In this document: in pieces, positions 8,745-17,064 of the stretch
Position numbering within the stretch: position 1 is the first letter of the stretch
How the letters are laid out: each line of letters starts with the position of its first letter
Assembly (NCBI GenBank): GCA_007126095.1
Contig: SLBZ01000079.1
Location: 1-64,000 of the forward strand
DNA: 64,000 nucleotides
Source: Aquisalimonas sp.
GTDB taxonomy: Bacteria > Pseudomonadota > Gammaproteobacteria > Nitrococcales > Aquisalimonadaceae
Direction: 5' to 3'
Position numbers and translations under genes: made by a program
Notes under the pieces: model-generated
What the model was told of the DNA's origin: nothing
The model's input: the letters and a program-made list of their open reading frames with translations, nothing else
The model's database searches: none

Positions 8745-9686
8745 TTATTCTAGCGCCTCGATACTCTCCTGCACATTGCTCTCACGCATGGTGAGCCGGT
8801 GTACCGGCGCATTCAGGCGCATGCGGACGGCATCCAGGAGCGCGTCCCATTTGACGCGGCTCTTCTCCTCGAAGATGGTTTCGTAATCGCTGAGACTCCA
8901 CTCGAGGAATGGCTCCGGGTTGAGGCGGCGCTGAATGTGCCAGACCTCGTAATGCAGGTGCGGCCCGGCGGTCACCCCGGTTTCGCCGCTGGTGGCAATC
9001 ACCTCCCCCTTGCGCACGAAATCACCGGGCTCCACCTCGAAGCCGTCCAGGTGCGCGTAGTACGTGCGAAAACCGAAATTGTGGTTGACGATGATGAGAT
9101 TGCCGAAGCCGCTGTCCTGGTGATAGCCAGCGTATTCGATGACGCCGTCCGCCGTAGTCATGACCGGCGTACCAACGGGTGCGCGAAGATCGATCCCCGG
9201 GTGGAACCGCCTCTCACCCTGCACGGGATGGGTCCGCCAGCCATACTCACTGGTGACACCCCGATTGCGCATAGGAAACCCGCTGGGGACATTCTGCAGA
9301 AAGGTGGTCCGCTCCAGCGCCGTATGGCTGGCGGTGTCGAGACGCCTGACGATGTCGGCATCGCCTTCCGGCTGTAGCCCGATCAGGCTCTCGATCTCGC
9401 CCAGCTCCGTGGTGACTACGTCCAGCTGGCTGTTCTTCTGCTCCACCGTTTCCATGAGCGCACCGTTGACCTCCTGCAGCCGGGCATACTCCTGCAGTGC
9501 GCTGTCACGGCGATCCTCGAGCGCTCCCACCTCGCTCTGCAACCAGACAATCACCCCGGCCCCGGCACTGAGAATCAGAATCAGCCCGAGCGCGAATATC
9601 AGTGCAAATGTCCGCGCCAGTTGATGCAGCGAGTACTGGCGCGATCCGCGAAAGTCGGTGATCGTGACCGTGAATTTCTGCCTCAT
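8745..9686 (-). CDS. M23-family (LytM) peptidoglycan endopeptidase
   Basis: Predicted periplasmic cell-wall hydrolase. One membrane anchor lies at about residues 26-50 (FALIFALGLILILSAGAGVI). A coiled coil (about 52-100) follows, then the zinc peptidase domain (about 145-255) with the metal ligands in RRFHPGIDLRAPVGTP and the catalytic HLHYEVW. All the residues expected for an active LytM enzyme are present, unlike degenerate EnvC/NlpD-type activators. Total length is 313. The N-terminal MRQKFTVTITDFRGSRQYSL block is typical of gammaproteobacterial family members. It is divergent from the two-receiver gene by 186 bp. Likely role: peptide cross-link cleavage during growth or shape control. Confidence 0.85.
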   Translation of the reverse strand: MRQKFTVTITDFRGSRQYSLHQLARTFALIFALGLILILSAGAGVIVWLQSEVGALEDRRDSALQEYARLQEVNGALMETVEQKNSQLDVVTTELGEIESLIGLQPEGDADIVRRLDTASHTALERTTFLQNVPSGFPMRNRGVTSEYGWRTHPVQGERRFHPGIDLRAPVGTPVMTTADGVIEYAGYHQDSGFGNLIIVNHNFGFRTYYAHLDGFEVEPGDFVRKGEVIATSGETGVTAGPHLHYEVWHIQRRLNPEPFLEWSLSDYETIFEEKSRVKWDALLDAVRMRLNAPVHRLTMRESNVQESIEALE

Positions 9687-9872
9687 CAGGCATGTGCCCC
9701 GGAATTGTTGTTGATCTGTGGGTCATCCGTGTCCCGCCACCCTGCGGTACCATATCGTCCAAGATGGTAATGCACAAAGGCCTGCGCAGACGCCAACCCG
9801 TTCTCACTACCACCACATCGCATCGGTTAGGCTGTCTACGTGCCCTAATACGCTGACCGGACAAGAACACCA

Positions 9873-10676
9873 ATGGATGACGCGATCAGTATCGAGGACC
9901 TGACCATCCTCCTGGCGGAACCGTCTGCAACGCAGCGGCGAATCATCATCAATCATCTCAACGAGATGGGCATCGACAAGGTCGATGGCGTCGCCACCGG
10001 CGAGGAGGCCATGCTGGTCATGGACGCACGCCCACCCGACCTGGTTGCCAGCGCCATGTACTTCGACGACATGACCGGATCCGATCTGGTCACGCGCATG
10101 CGCGAAACGGGCTCGCTGGCGGACATCCCCTTCATGCTGGTCTCCAGCGAACAGCACCCCCACAATTTGGAGCCGATCCGTCAGGCGGGCGTCATCGCCA
10201 TCCTGCCGAAACCGTTCCACGTGGACGCGCTGCGTACCGCCCTCGAGAACACGATCGGCCTTGTGGCGCCTCGCCCCCTTGAGCTCAGCTATTCCGACAT
10301 CGAGGATCTGCACGTACTCATCGTCGACGACAGCCCCCTCTCCCGCCGGTTTCTCCGCACCGCCTTCACCCAGATGGGGCTGGAGCGCATCAGCGAGGCC
10401 GCCACGGGAGCGGATGCACTGGAGCTGTTGTCGCAGACGGAGTTCGATATCGTCGTCACCGACTACAACATGCCGGAGATGGACGGGCACGCGCTGGTGG
10501 AACACATCCGCCGCGAACCGACCCTGTCCCACATTCCGGTGCTGATGGTGACCTGCGAACAGGACGAAGCGCGGCTTTCGGCCGTCCGCCAGGCGGGAGT
10601 CTCCGCCCTGTGCGACAAGCCGTTCAATATGGGCACGGTCCGCGATCACCTGGCACGATTGATGGACGGCCACTGA
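9873..10676 (+). CDS. tandem-receiver response regulator, first receiver degenerate
   Basis: Two CheY-like receiver domains and no output domain (267 residues). Receiver 2 (about 142-265) is complete: VLIVDDS acidic pocket, phospho-acceptor in VVTDYNMPEMDG, and conserved lysine in CDKPF. Receiver 1 (about 10-128) keeps the fold and the lysine (LPKPF), but the acidic pocket reads LLAEPS and the phospho-acceptor position is Ala61 (LVASAMYFDDMTG), so it should not be phosphorylated. It probably acts as a phospho-regulated adaptor. The gene stands just upstream of the moxR operon. The separation is 34 bp, so co-transcription is possible. No kinase is adjacent. Confidence 0.85.
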   Translation: MDDAISIEDLTILLAEPSATQRRIIINHLNEMGIDKVDGVATGEEAMLVMDARPPDLVASAMYFDDMTGSDLVTRMRETGSLADIPFMLVSSEQHPHNLEPIRQAGVIAILPKPFHVDALRTALENTIGLVAPRPLELSYSDIEDLHVLIVDDSPLSRRFLRTAFTQMGLERISEAATGADALELLSQTEFDIVVTDYNMPEMDGHALVEHIRREPTLSHIPVLMVTCEQDEARLSAVRQAGVSALCDKPFNMGTVRDHLARLMDGH

Positions 10677-10710
10677 CACACCGCAACCAGCAACCGGGAG
10701 AGGGATCATC

Positions 10711-11646
10711 GTGTTGCACGGAGGCCTGATGCGCGGCCAGGAAACCAGCGTGGCGCCGCTCCTGCAGGCCGCGGAGACCGTCATCCTCGGCAAGACCGGG
10801 CAGGTCCGCCTTGCCATTGCCTGCCTGCTGGCCGAGGGACACCTGCTCATCGAAGACCTGCCCGGTGTGGGCAAGACCACGCTGGCGCACACCATCGGGC
10901 GCCTCCTGGGACTCGAGTTCCGGCGGCTCCAGTTCACCAGCGACATGCTGCCCGCCGACGTGGTGGGTGCCAGCATCTACGACCGCCACCACGCCCGTTT
11001 CGACTTTCACCCCGGACCGGTGTTCACGCAGCTCCTGCTGGCGGACGAGGTCAACCGTGCCACGCCCCGTACCCAGAGCGCGCTGCTCGAGGCGATGGAG
11101 GAGCGGCAGGTGACCACCGAAGGCGAGACACGCCCCCTGCCCGAGCCCTTTTTCGTCATCGCCACTCAGAACCCCGAGAACCAGGTGGGCACTTTCCCGC
11201 TCCCCGAGTCTCAGCTCGACCGTTTCCTGATGCGGATCAGCATCGGCTATCCGGACAGTCGCGCGGAACGCCAACTGCTGGCTGGTCAGGATCGCCGTCA
11301 CCTGCTGGCGGAGACGCCCGCGGTGATGTCACCGGAGGGGCTGCAGCACGAGCAGGCGCAGGTGCGTGACGTCCACGCCTCCGACGCCCTGATCGCCTAC
11401 GTGCAGGCGATTCTGGCTCATACCCGCTCGACGCCGGAACTGCAGCACGGCCTCTCTCCCCGTGCGGGACAGGCACTGCTGCGCGCCGCTCGCGCCTGGG
11501 CGCACCTGGACGGGCGCGACGCCGTTGTGCCGGAGGACGTCCAGGCCGTCTTTCCCAGTGTGGCCGGGCACCGGCTGCAGACGTGCAACACGGCAGGTGA
11601 GGCGGTGCCGGCGGAGGCCTTGCTCGCCGCCGTGCCGATTCCGTGA
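10711..11646 (+). CDS. MoxR-family AAA+ ATPase
   Basis: AAA+ chaperone-like ATPase thought to act on membrane or secreted proteins together with DUF58 partners. It has Walker A (EDLPGVGKTTLAHTIG), Walker B (LLLADEVNRATPRTQ), sensor 1 (FFVIATQNPENQ) and the arginine-bearing LPESQLDRFLMR. Length is 311, normal. Two starts are possible: GTG 10711 with GGGAGAGG upstream and ATG 10729 with GGAGG only 4 nt upstream. I chose the first. It overlaps the next gene by 4 bp (GTGA), so the moxR-DUF58-transglutaminase genes are translationally coupled. Confidence 0.9.
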   Translation: MLHGGLMRGQETSVAPLLQAAETVILGKTGQVRLAIACLLAEGHLLIEDLPGVGKTTLAHTIGRLLGLEFRRLQFTSDMLPADVVGASIYDRHHARFDFHPGPVFTQLLLADEVNRATPRTQSALLEAMEERQVTTEGETRPLPEPFFVIATQNPENQVGTFPLPESQLDRFLMRISIGYPDSRAERQLLAGQDRRHLLAETPAVMSPEGLQHEQAQVRDVHASDALIAYVQAILAHTRSTPELQHGLSPRAGQALLRAARAWAHLDGRDAVVPEDVQAVFPSVAGHRLQTCNTAGEAVPAEALLAAVPIP

Positions 11647-12605
11647 CAGCCATCACCACACCGGCTGGCGTGCTGCAACGCTGGATCGACCGCCGCAGCC
11701 CGCTGACCCGCGCCGCGGAACTGCGCTACCGGACCATCTTCATCCTGCCCACCGGCGCCTGCCTGGTGTTCGCAGCCATGGTGGTCGCGATCTGGTTGGG
11801 CGCCGTGAACTACAGCAATAACATGGCGTTTCTGCTCTGTTTTCTTCTGGTCGGTTTCGCGCTTGTCGCAATCGTCCACACGTTCCGGAACCTGCACGGC
11901 GTCAACGTCACGGCACGGCCTCCCGCCGCCGTGTTTGCCGGGCAGCTGGCGCGCTTCACCGTGGACGTAACCAACCCTGCGCCACGCACGCGCATTGGCA
12001 TTACCGTGTGGCAACCGGATCTGCCCGGACGCTGCGTCGACATCCCGCCGGAGGAGACGGCCACCGTCACCATCACCGTGGCGACCCGCGGGCGCGGCGT
12101 TGCCGCCCTGCCGCCACTGGTGGCCGAATCGCGCTTCCCGGCAGGGCTGTACCGGGCCTGGAGCAGAATCCGCCTGGACGCACAGTGTGTCGTCTACCCC
12201 GCGCCCGAGCACGGGGCAGTGCCACCGCCGGACGCGGACCGGAGCGGCCACCGGGACGCGACCACCGAGCCGGGCGACGACGATTTCACCGGCCTGCGCC
12301 GCTACCGCCCGGCGGACCCGCTGAAGCGGATCCACTGGCGCAGCCTTGCGCAGGAGCAGGAACTGCAGACGAAGCAGTTCAGCGGCGGCGGCAACCGGGC
12401 GTCGGTCTGGCTCGACTACCAGTCCCTTAACGGACTCGGCACCGAGGCCCGGCTCTCCCGCCTGTGTCGCTGGATTCTCGACGCCGAGCGGGAACACCGG
12501 GCGTACGGACTCGTGTTGCCGGGGGTGCGCATCGCGCCCGGTGTCGGAGCAGCTCACCGGCTCCGCTGCCTGGAGGCACTGGCACGGTTCCCGGAGGTCG
12601 CATGA
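11643..12605 (+). CDS. DUF58 membrane protein, MoxR partner
   Basis: 320-residue protein with two N-terminal membrane helices (about 31-52 and 57-78) and a soluble region ending in the DUF58 motif area (FTGLRRYRPADPLKRIHWRS at about 220-240), which in this family resembles a von Willebrand A-type fold. DUF58 genes almost always sit between moxR and a transglutaminase gene, as here. The GTG start at 11643 overlaps the moxR stop and the stop overlaps the next ATG (ATGA at 12602). A role in cell-envelope protein assembly is inferred from families of this operon and is not proven. Confidence 0.87.
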   Translation: MTAITTPAGVLQRWIDRRSPLTRAAELRYRTIFILPTGACLVFAAMVVAIWLGAVNYSNNMAFLLCFLLVGFALVAIVHTFRNLHGVNVTARPPAAVFAGQLARFTVDVTNPAPRTRIGITVWQPDLPGRCVDIPPEETATVTITVATRGRGVAALPPLVAESRFPAGLYRAWSRIRLDAQCVVYPAPEHGAVPPPDADRSGHRDATTEPGDDDFTGLRRYRPADPLKRIHWRSLAQEQELQTKQFSGGGNRASVWLDYQSLNGLGTEARLSRLCRWILDAEREHRAYGLVLPGVRIAPGVGAAHRLRCLEALARFPEVA

Positions 12606-14623
12606 CCGCCCCGCCACCGGCAGGCATTGCCCATGACCGACTGAAATGGCTTCTGGCCGCCATGGGGCTGGTGATTGCACCGCATGCACTGCAACTCCCG
12701 CTGTGGCTCATCATCAGCGTGATCGCATGCGGTGGCCTTCGCTATCTGCTCAGTCTGCGCGGCGACGCCCTGCCCGGGCGCCTGACCCGCCTGCTGGCGG
12801 TGATCACGGCAACCGGCGCCATCTACGTGACCTACGGCACCATTCTCGGGCTCGATGCCGGCGTCGCGCTGCTGTCCCTGATGGCGGGTTTCAAGTTCCT
12901 GGAGCTGCGCAACGCGCGCGACGCCCTGGTGATCCTGCTGCTGGGCTACTTTCTGGTGGCCACCGCCTTTCTTTTCGACCAGAGCCTGCTAAGCGCGGCC
13001 CACGCCGCCGCCGCGACCTGGGCCTTGACCACCCTGCTCATCACCACGCAGGGCGCCAGCGACGCCAGCCCCGTCGGCGCCCACGCCCGGCTTGCCGGCA
13101 CCATGCTGACGCAGGCGATACCGATCATGGTGCTGCTGTTTGCCCTGTTCCCCCGCATCCAGGGGCCACTCTGGGGCATGCCGGAAGACGCCTATGCGGC
13201 CATGACCGGCCTCAGTGATGAAATGACCCCGGGCGCGATCAGCAATCTGAGCCAGTCCACCGACCCGGCATTCCGTGTCGAGTTCACCGACGGCCCGCCG
13301 CCGCGGGGACAGCGATACTGGCGCGGGCCGGTCCTTGCCGCTTACGACGGCCAGACCTGGACGCAGGAACGCACCACCGGGCGGAACGCCACCGAGGTCC
13401 GAGCCCTGAGCGAACCCTCCCGCTATGTGGTCACGCTGGAACCCCACAACCAACCCTGGCTGCTCACTCTGGATGTCGCCACCTCCGTCGACCACACGGC
13501 CGAATTCGACCGCGCCCACCAGCTACGCAAGAGCACCCCGTTGCGTGAGCGCATCCGCTACGAGGCGCGATCCGCTCTGCACTACCAGCTCGGCCGTTCA
13601 CTGGGCGACGGCGAGCGCCGGCGCCATCTTGCACTGCCGGACGATGCCCATCCGCAGGCCCGGGAGCTGGCCCGGCGCTGGCGCGACGAGGCCGGCGGCG
13701 ACCGTGATGTGGTGGAACAGGGGCTGCGACACTTCGCCTCCGAGCCCTTTTCGTACACCCTCCAGCCCCCGCTGCTGGACGACGACAGCGTCGATCAGTT
13801 CCTGTTCGAAACCCGGGCCGGCTTCTGTGAGCACTACGCGTCGGCGTTCTCGGTCCTGATGCGCGCCGCCGACATCCCCGCGCGCGTGGTCACCGGGTAC
13901 CTGGGAGGCCGCATGAACCCGGCCGGCGATTACATGATCGTGCGACAGTCCGATGCCCACGCCTGGGTGGAAGTCTGGCTGGAGGGCGAAGGCTGGGTCC
14001 GTGTCGACCCCACGGCCCAGGTGGCGCCGGAGCGCGTGGAGCACGGTCTCGCCGAAGCATTGCCCGATGGCGACCCCGCCCCCGGGGGCGTCACAGGCGG
14101 CGACGGACTGGTCGGGTCCCTGTCACTGCGCTGGGATGCCATGAATGCCTACTGGAACCGCTGGGTGCTCGCCTACGGGCCGACGCTGCAGGATAACCTG
14201 ATGCAACGCCTGAGCCTGGGCTCGTGGCAGCGCGTGGTGATCGCCCTCACGGCCACCATGGCTCTGCTACTCGGCGCACTCGCGGCCCTACTCCTGTACC
14301 GCTCGCGTCCCCGGCCACCGGACCCCGCCACCCGCGCCTGGCGCACGTTCCGCCATCGTGCGGCACGCGCCGGCCTGCGTGCACCCGCCTCCGAGGGGCC
14401 GCACACCTTCGCCCGGCGGGCCGCCGCGCAGTGGCCGGACCAGGCCGAGGTCATCACCACGATCACGACGCATTACCTGCGCATCCGGTACGGCCGCCAC
14501 CAGACGGCGGCGGACATGACCGCACTCCGCCGCGCCGTAAGGCGCTTCCGGCCATCGCGCATGTCAGGGGACGCACCGCGGGCGGCCGCAGAACCAGGGG
14601 CAGCGGGCTCGCACGCGGGCTGA
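12602..14623 (+). CDS. TgpA-like membrane transglutaminase (DUF3488)
   Basis: Inner-membrane protein with a periplasmic transglutaminase domain. An N-terminal block of about five membrane helices (residues 10-180) is DUF3488-like. The transglutaminase core (about 385-475) shows the catalytic Cys in RAGFCEHYASAFS, His in SDAHAWVEVW and Asp in VRVDPTAQV. One more membrane helix follows near 540-560 (VVIALTATMALLLGALAALL), then a cytoplasmic tail. Length from ATG 12602 is 673, close to Pseudomonas TgpA. The start overlaps the DUF58 stop. An upstream in-frame start would lie inside the DUF58 gene and is rejected. Probably acts with the MoxR/DUF58 pair on envelope proteins. Confidence 0.9.
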   Translation: MTAPPPAGIAHDRLKWLLAAMGLVIAPHALQLPLWLIISVIACGGLRYLLSLRGDALPGRLTRLLAVITATGAIYVTYGTILGLDAGVALLSLMAGFKFLELRNARDALVILLLGYFLVATAFLFDQSLLSAAHAAAATWALTTLLITTQGASDASPVGAHARLAGTMLTQAIPIMVLLFALFPRIQGPLWGMPEDAYAAMTGLSDEMTPGAISNLSQSTDPAFRVEFTDGPPPRGQRYWRGPVLAAYDGQTWTQERTTGRNATEVRALSEPSRYVVTLEPHNQPWLLTLDVATSVDHTAEFDRAHQLRKSTPLRERIRYEARSALHYQLGRSLGDGERRRHLALPDDAHPQARELARRWRDEAGGDRDVVEQGLRHFASEPFSYTLQPPLLDDDSVDQFLFETRAGFCEHYASAFSVLMRAADIPARVVTGYLGGRMNPAGDYMIVRQSDAHAWVEVWLEGEGWVRVDPTAQVAPERVEHGLAEALPDGDPAPGGVTGGDGLVGSLSLRWDAMNAYWNRWVLAYGPTLQDNLMQRLSLGSWQRVVIALTATMALLLGALAALLLYRSRPRPPDPATRAWRTFRHRAARAGLRAPASEGPHTFARRAAAQWPDQAEVITTITTHYLRIRYGRHQTAADMTALRRAVRRFRPSRMSGDAPRAAAEPGAAGSHAG

Positions 14624-14670
14624 TCCGCGGCTACAGTCACTGGGAACACCGCGAACGCAAAGGGCAGCCG

Positions 14671-15459
14671 ATGGACGAACACCCGCGCATCATTGCCCAT
14701 CGTGGCGTCGCCCGCAGCTATCCCGAGAATACGCTGGCGGCGTTCGAGGCGGCCGTCGCCGCCGGTGCCGACGGCATCGAACTGGATATCCAGCTGACCG
14801 CCGACGGCGTGCCCGTAGTCCTCCACGACCCCTCCCTGCAGCGCACCACCGGAGTGGACGGTGACGTGAACAGGCTCACGGCCGCCGCCGTCGACGCTCT
14901 GAGCGCCTGCGAACCCGCGCGTTTCGGGGAACGGTTCCGGGGCGAGCCACTCCCGCGCCTGACGCGTGTCGCCGAGCGCCTGTCCGCCGTCCCCGGCCTG
15001 TGGGTGTTCATTGAGGTCAAGCCGGAAGTCCTGCGCCACCATTCCGCGCCGGCGACGGTCCAGGCCGTCCTGGCGGCCTCCGAGGCGCTGGGGGATCAGC
15101 GGGTGATCATCAGCTTCCGCGACGATGTGCTCCAGGCGACCCGTTCCCAGGCGCGCGCCGCCGTGGGCTGGGTCATCCCCCGTTACGGAACTGCGGCCAT
15201 TGAACGGGCCCGCGCCCTGACGCCGGAGTTCCTCTTCTGTCATCACAAGCTGCTGCCGGCCGGCATGGCCCGCCTGCCGGACGGCCCCTGGGACTGGGCG
15301 ATCTACGAGGTGGACGACGCATCCCTGGCCGAGCGCCTGTGCCGACGCGGCGTTGGCTGGCTGGAGAGCATGTGCCCGGGAGAGCTGAGAGCGGCGATGA
15401 GCCGCGCGGCCGGCGAGCGCGCGGTCAGCCCGTCTCGGCAGGGGCGTACGCCGGACTGA
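14671..15459 (+). CDS. glycerophosphodiester phosphodiesterase (GDPD)
   Basis: Cytoplasmic enzyme that hydrolyses glycerophosphodiesters to glycerol-3-phosphate and an alcohol, recycling phospholipid headgroups. Motifs: IIAHRGVARSYPENT at the N terminus (first catalytic His, Arg, Glu), ELDIQLTADGVPVVLHD (metal-binding Glu/Asp and second His) and FIEVKPE. The 262-residue length and lack of a signal peptide match the UgpQ-type cytosolic enzyme. ATG 14671 has AAAGGG 5 nt upstream, and the family begins exactly at this point. The 3' end overlaps the convergent DUF1249 gene by 35 bp. Confidence 0.9.
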   Translation: MDEHPRIIAHRGVARSYPENTLAAFEAAVAAGADGIELDIQLTADGVPVVLHDPSLQRTTGVDGDVNRLTAAAVDALSACEPARFGERFRGEPLPRLTRVAERLSAVPGLWVFIEVKPEVLRHHSAPATVQAVLAASEALGDQRVIISFRDDVLQATRSQARAAVGWVIPRYGTAAIERARALTPEFLFCHHKLLPAGMARLPDGPWDWAIYEVDDASLAERLCRRGVGWLESMCPGELRAAMSRAAGERAVSPSRQGRTPD

Positions 15460-15901
15460 AGCCATGCCCTTCGTTCAGGCAGTAGCGCAGCCAGCGGTTG
15501 AGAAAACGGTTGAGTTCCCAGCGCCATTCGAGACTCTTGCGCTCCGGCTGCCGCCCGCCCCAGAGATCGAAATGGGTCACGTCGGTCTCGGGCAGTACTT
15601 CTCCCGCCCGGGCATCGTGGTAGATACGCAGTTGCAGATCGGGTTGCGCCGCGGCGGCGTCGGGCCGGCGGAAGACGTGGGTGAGCGACAGCGAGGTGGT
15701 GTAAGGCGTCTGCTCCAGCACGCGCAGATGCAGATCGGCCGTGCCCGAGACCCGGGAAACATAGGCGCCGTCCAGATCCTGCAGCCCGGGCACCAGCCGC
15801 CGCACCAGGATGTAGTTGTCCTCGTAGAGTTCCATCAACGTCACGAAGGAACGCGACGGGAGCGTATCCAGAAGGCTGTGCTGGCGGGCATCCGAGAACA
15901 T
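15425..15901 (-). CDS. DUF1249 (YqiB-like) protein
   Basis: Soluble protein of unknown function in the DUF1249 family. From ATG 15901 it is 158 residues, with MELYEDNYILVRRLVPGL and TDVTHFDLWGGRQPERKSL as recognisable family blocks. An in-frame ATG at 15985 exists, but the 28 extra residues are glycine/arginine-rich and not family-like. Neither start has a good ribosome site. It converges with the GDPD gene and shares 35 bp with its 3' end. It lies downstream of ppsR on the same strand, 88 bp away. No function is proposed. Confidence 0.75.
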   Translation of the reverse strand: MFSDARQHSLLDTLPSRSFVTLMELYEDNYILVRRLVPGLQDLDGAYVSRVSGTADLHLRVLEQTPYTTSLSLTHVFRRPDAAAAQPDLQLRIYHDARAGEVLPETDVTHFDLWGGRQPERKSLEWRWELNRFLNRWLRYCLNEGHGFSPAYAPAETG

Positions 15902-15989
15902 TTGCGGAGCATAACACAGGCCCCGACCGCCTGGACCAGCCCCAATCCGCAACGCCCATCCAGTCTCAGGACCGCGTGTTGACATCCTC

Positions 15990-16811
15990 TCAGTACAGCC
16001 GCCGCCGGAGCCTCGCCTCCACGATCATGGTGCTGGCAATCTCCTCGATGGAGATGGTGGTGGAGTTGACGTAGGGAATCGCTTCTCGCCGGAACAGCCC
16101 TTCGGCGCGAGCCACTTCCATCTGGCACTGCTGCAGCGATGCGTACTGGCTGTTGGGGCGACGCTCCTGGCGGATCTCCCGGAGCCGTTCGGCGTGGATG
16201 CTGAGCCCGTAGAGCTTTTTCCGGTACGGACCGAGGCAGCTCGGCAGCCGCCCCTCCATAAGATCTTCATCCGTCAGCGGATAATTGGCCGCGTAAATGC
16301 CATACTGTAGCGCGAGATAGATCGACACCGGGGTCTTGCCGGTCCGGGAGACGCCAACGATAACCACATCGGCGTCCTTGTAGTGGCGGGTACTCACGCC
16401 GTCGTCGTTGTTGAGGGCGAAGTTCATGGCGTCGATCCGCACATCGTAGAGGCGGTTGTCACCGCGCCCGTGCGCCTGCCCGATGGCGTGGGACGACGGC
16501 ACCCCGAGTTCCCGCTCCAGAGGGGCGATGAACGTGTCAAAGAAGTCGAAGAAGGTGGCGTGGCACTGGCGGAGGTGATCACGGACCTCGGACTTCACCA
16601 CGGTGCTGAACACGATCGGGCTGATCCCGGTCTGAGTGGCCACCTGATTGATCTGTTCCACCGTCTTCTGGGCGCGCTGGACGTCATCGACGAACGGAAG
16701 CGTCACCTGATCCAGTTCGATGTCGAACTGGGTCAACAGGCTGTGCCCCAGGGTCTCCGCCGTAATCCCGGTGCGGTCCGAGATGAAAAACACGGTGCGT
16801 TTGGTGGTCAT
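15990..16811 (-). CDS. ppsR: PEP synthase regulatory protein (bifunctional kinase/pyrophosphorylase)
   Basis: Switches phosphoenolpyruvate synthase off by ADP-dependent phosphorylation of its active-site threonine and on again by phosphate-dependent dephosphorylation. The 273-residue sequence is a full-length DUF299 protein: SDRTGITAETLGHSLLTQF at the N terminus and the nucleotide-binding loop VIVGVSRTGKTPVSIYLALQ at about 150-170. ATG 16811 begins at the conserved MTTKRTVFFISD block. It is divergent from ppsA, its target, with about 250 bp between the two starts. Confidence 0.96.
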   Translation of the reverse strand: MTTKRTVFFISDRTGITAETLGHSLLTQFDIELDQVTLPFVDDVQRAQKTVEQINQVATQTGISPIVFSTVVKSEVRDHLRQCHATFFDFFDTFIAPLERELGVPSSHAIGQAHGRGDNRLYDVRIDAMNFALNNDDGVSTRHYKDADVVIVGVSRTGKTPVSIYLALQYGIYAANYPLTDEDLMEGRLPSCLGPYRKKLYGLSIHAERLREIRQERRPNSQYASLQQCQMEVARAEGLFRREAIPYVNSTTISIEEIASTMIVEARLRRRLY

Positions 16812-17064
16812 ATGCGGTTATCCGACTCGGAATTGCGTTACAGGTCGAGGATGGTAGCAGCCCATGCACGCCGCGTCTCGCGGGCGTGGAGGCCGGCCCA
16901 CAACGGCGTTTCCGCAGCCACGCGGAGCGTCTGAATCCATTTCAGGGGTTACGCTCGCGCGCAGGTTTTCGTAGGATACGCCACGTTTTGCGCGATCCGT
17001 GCCGACGGCAACGTCCAGGTGGACGCGCCTCATGTCGCGCTGCGAGCAACAGGGGGAAAGCGCT

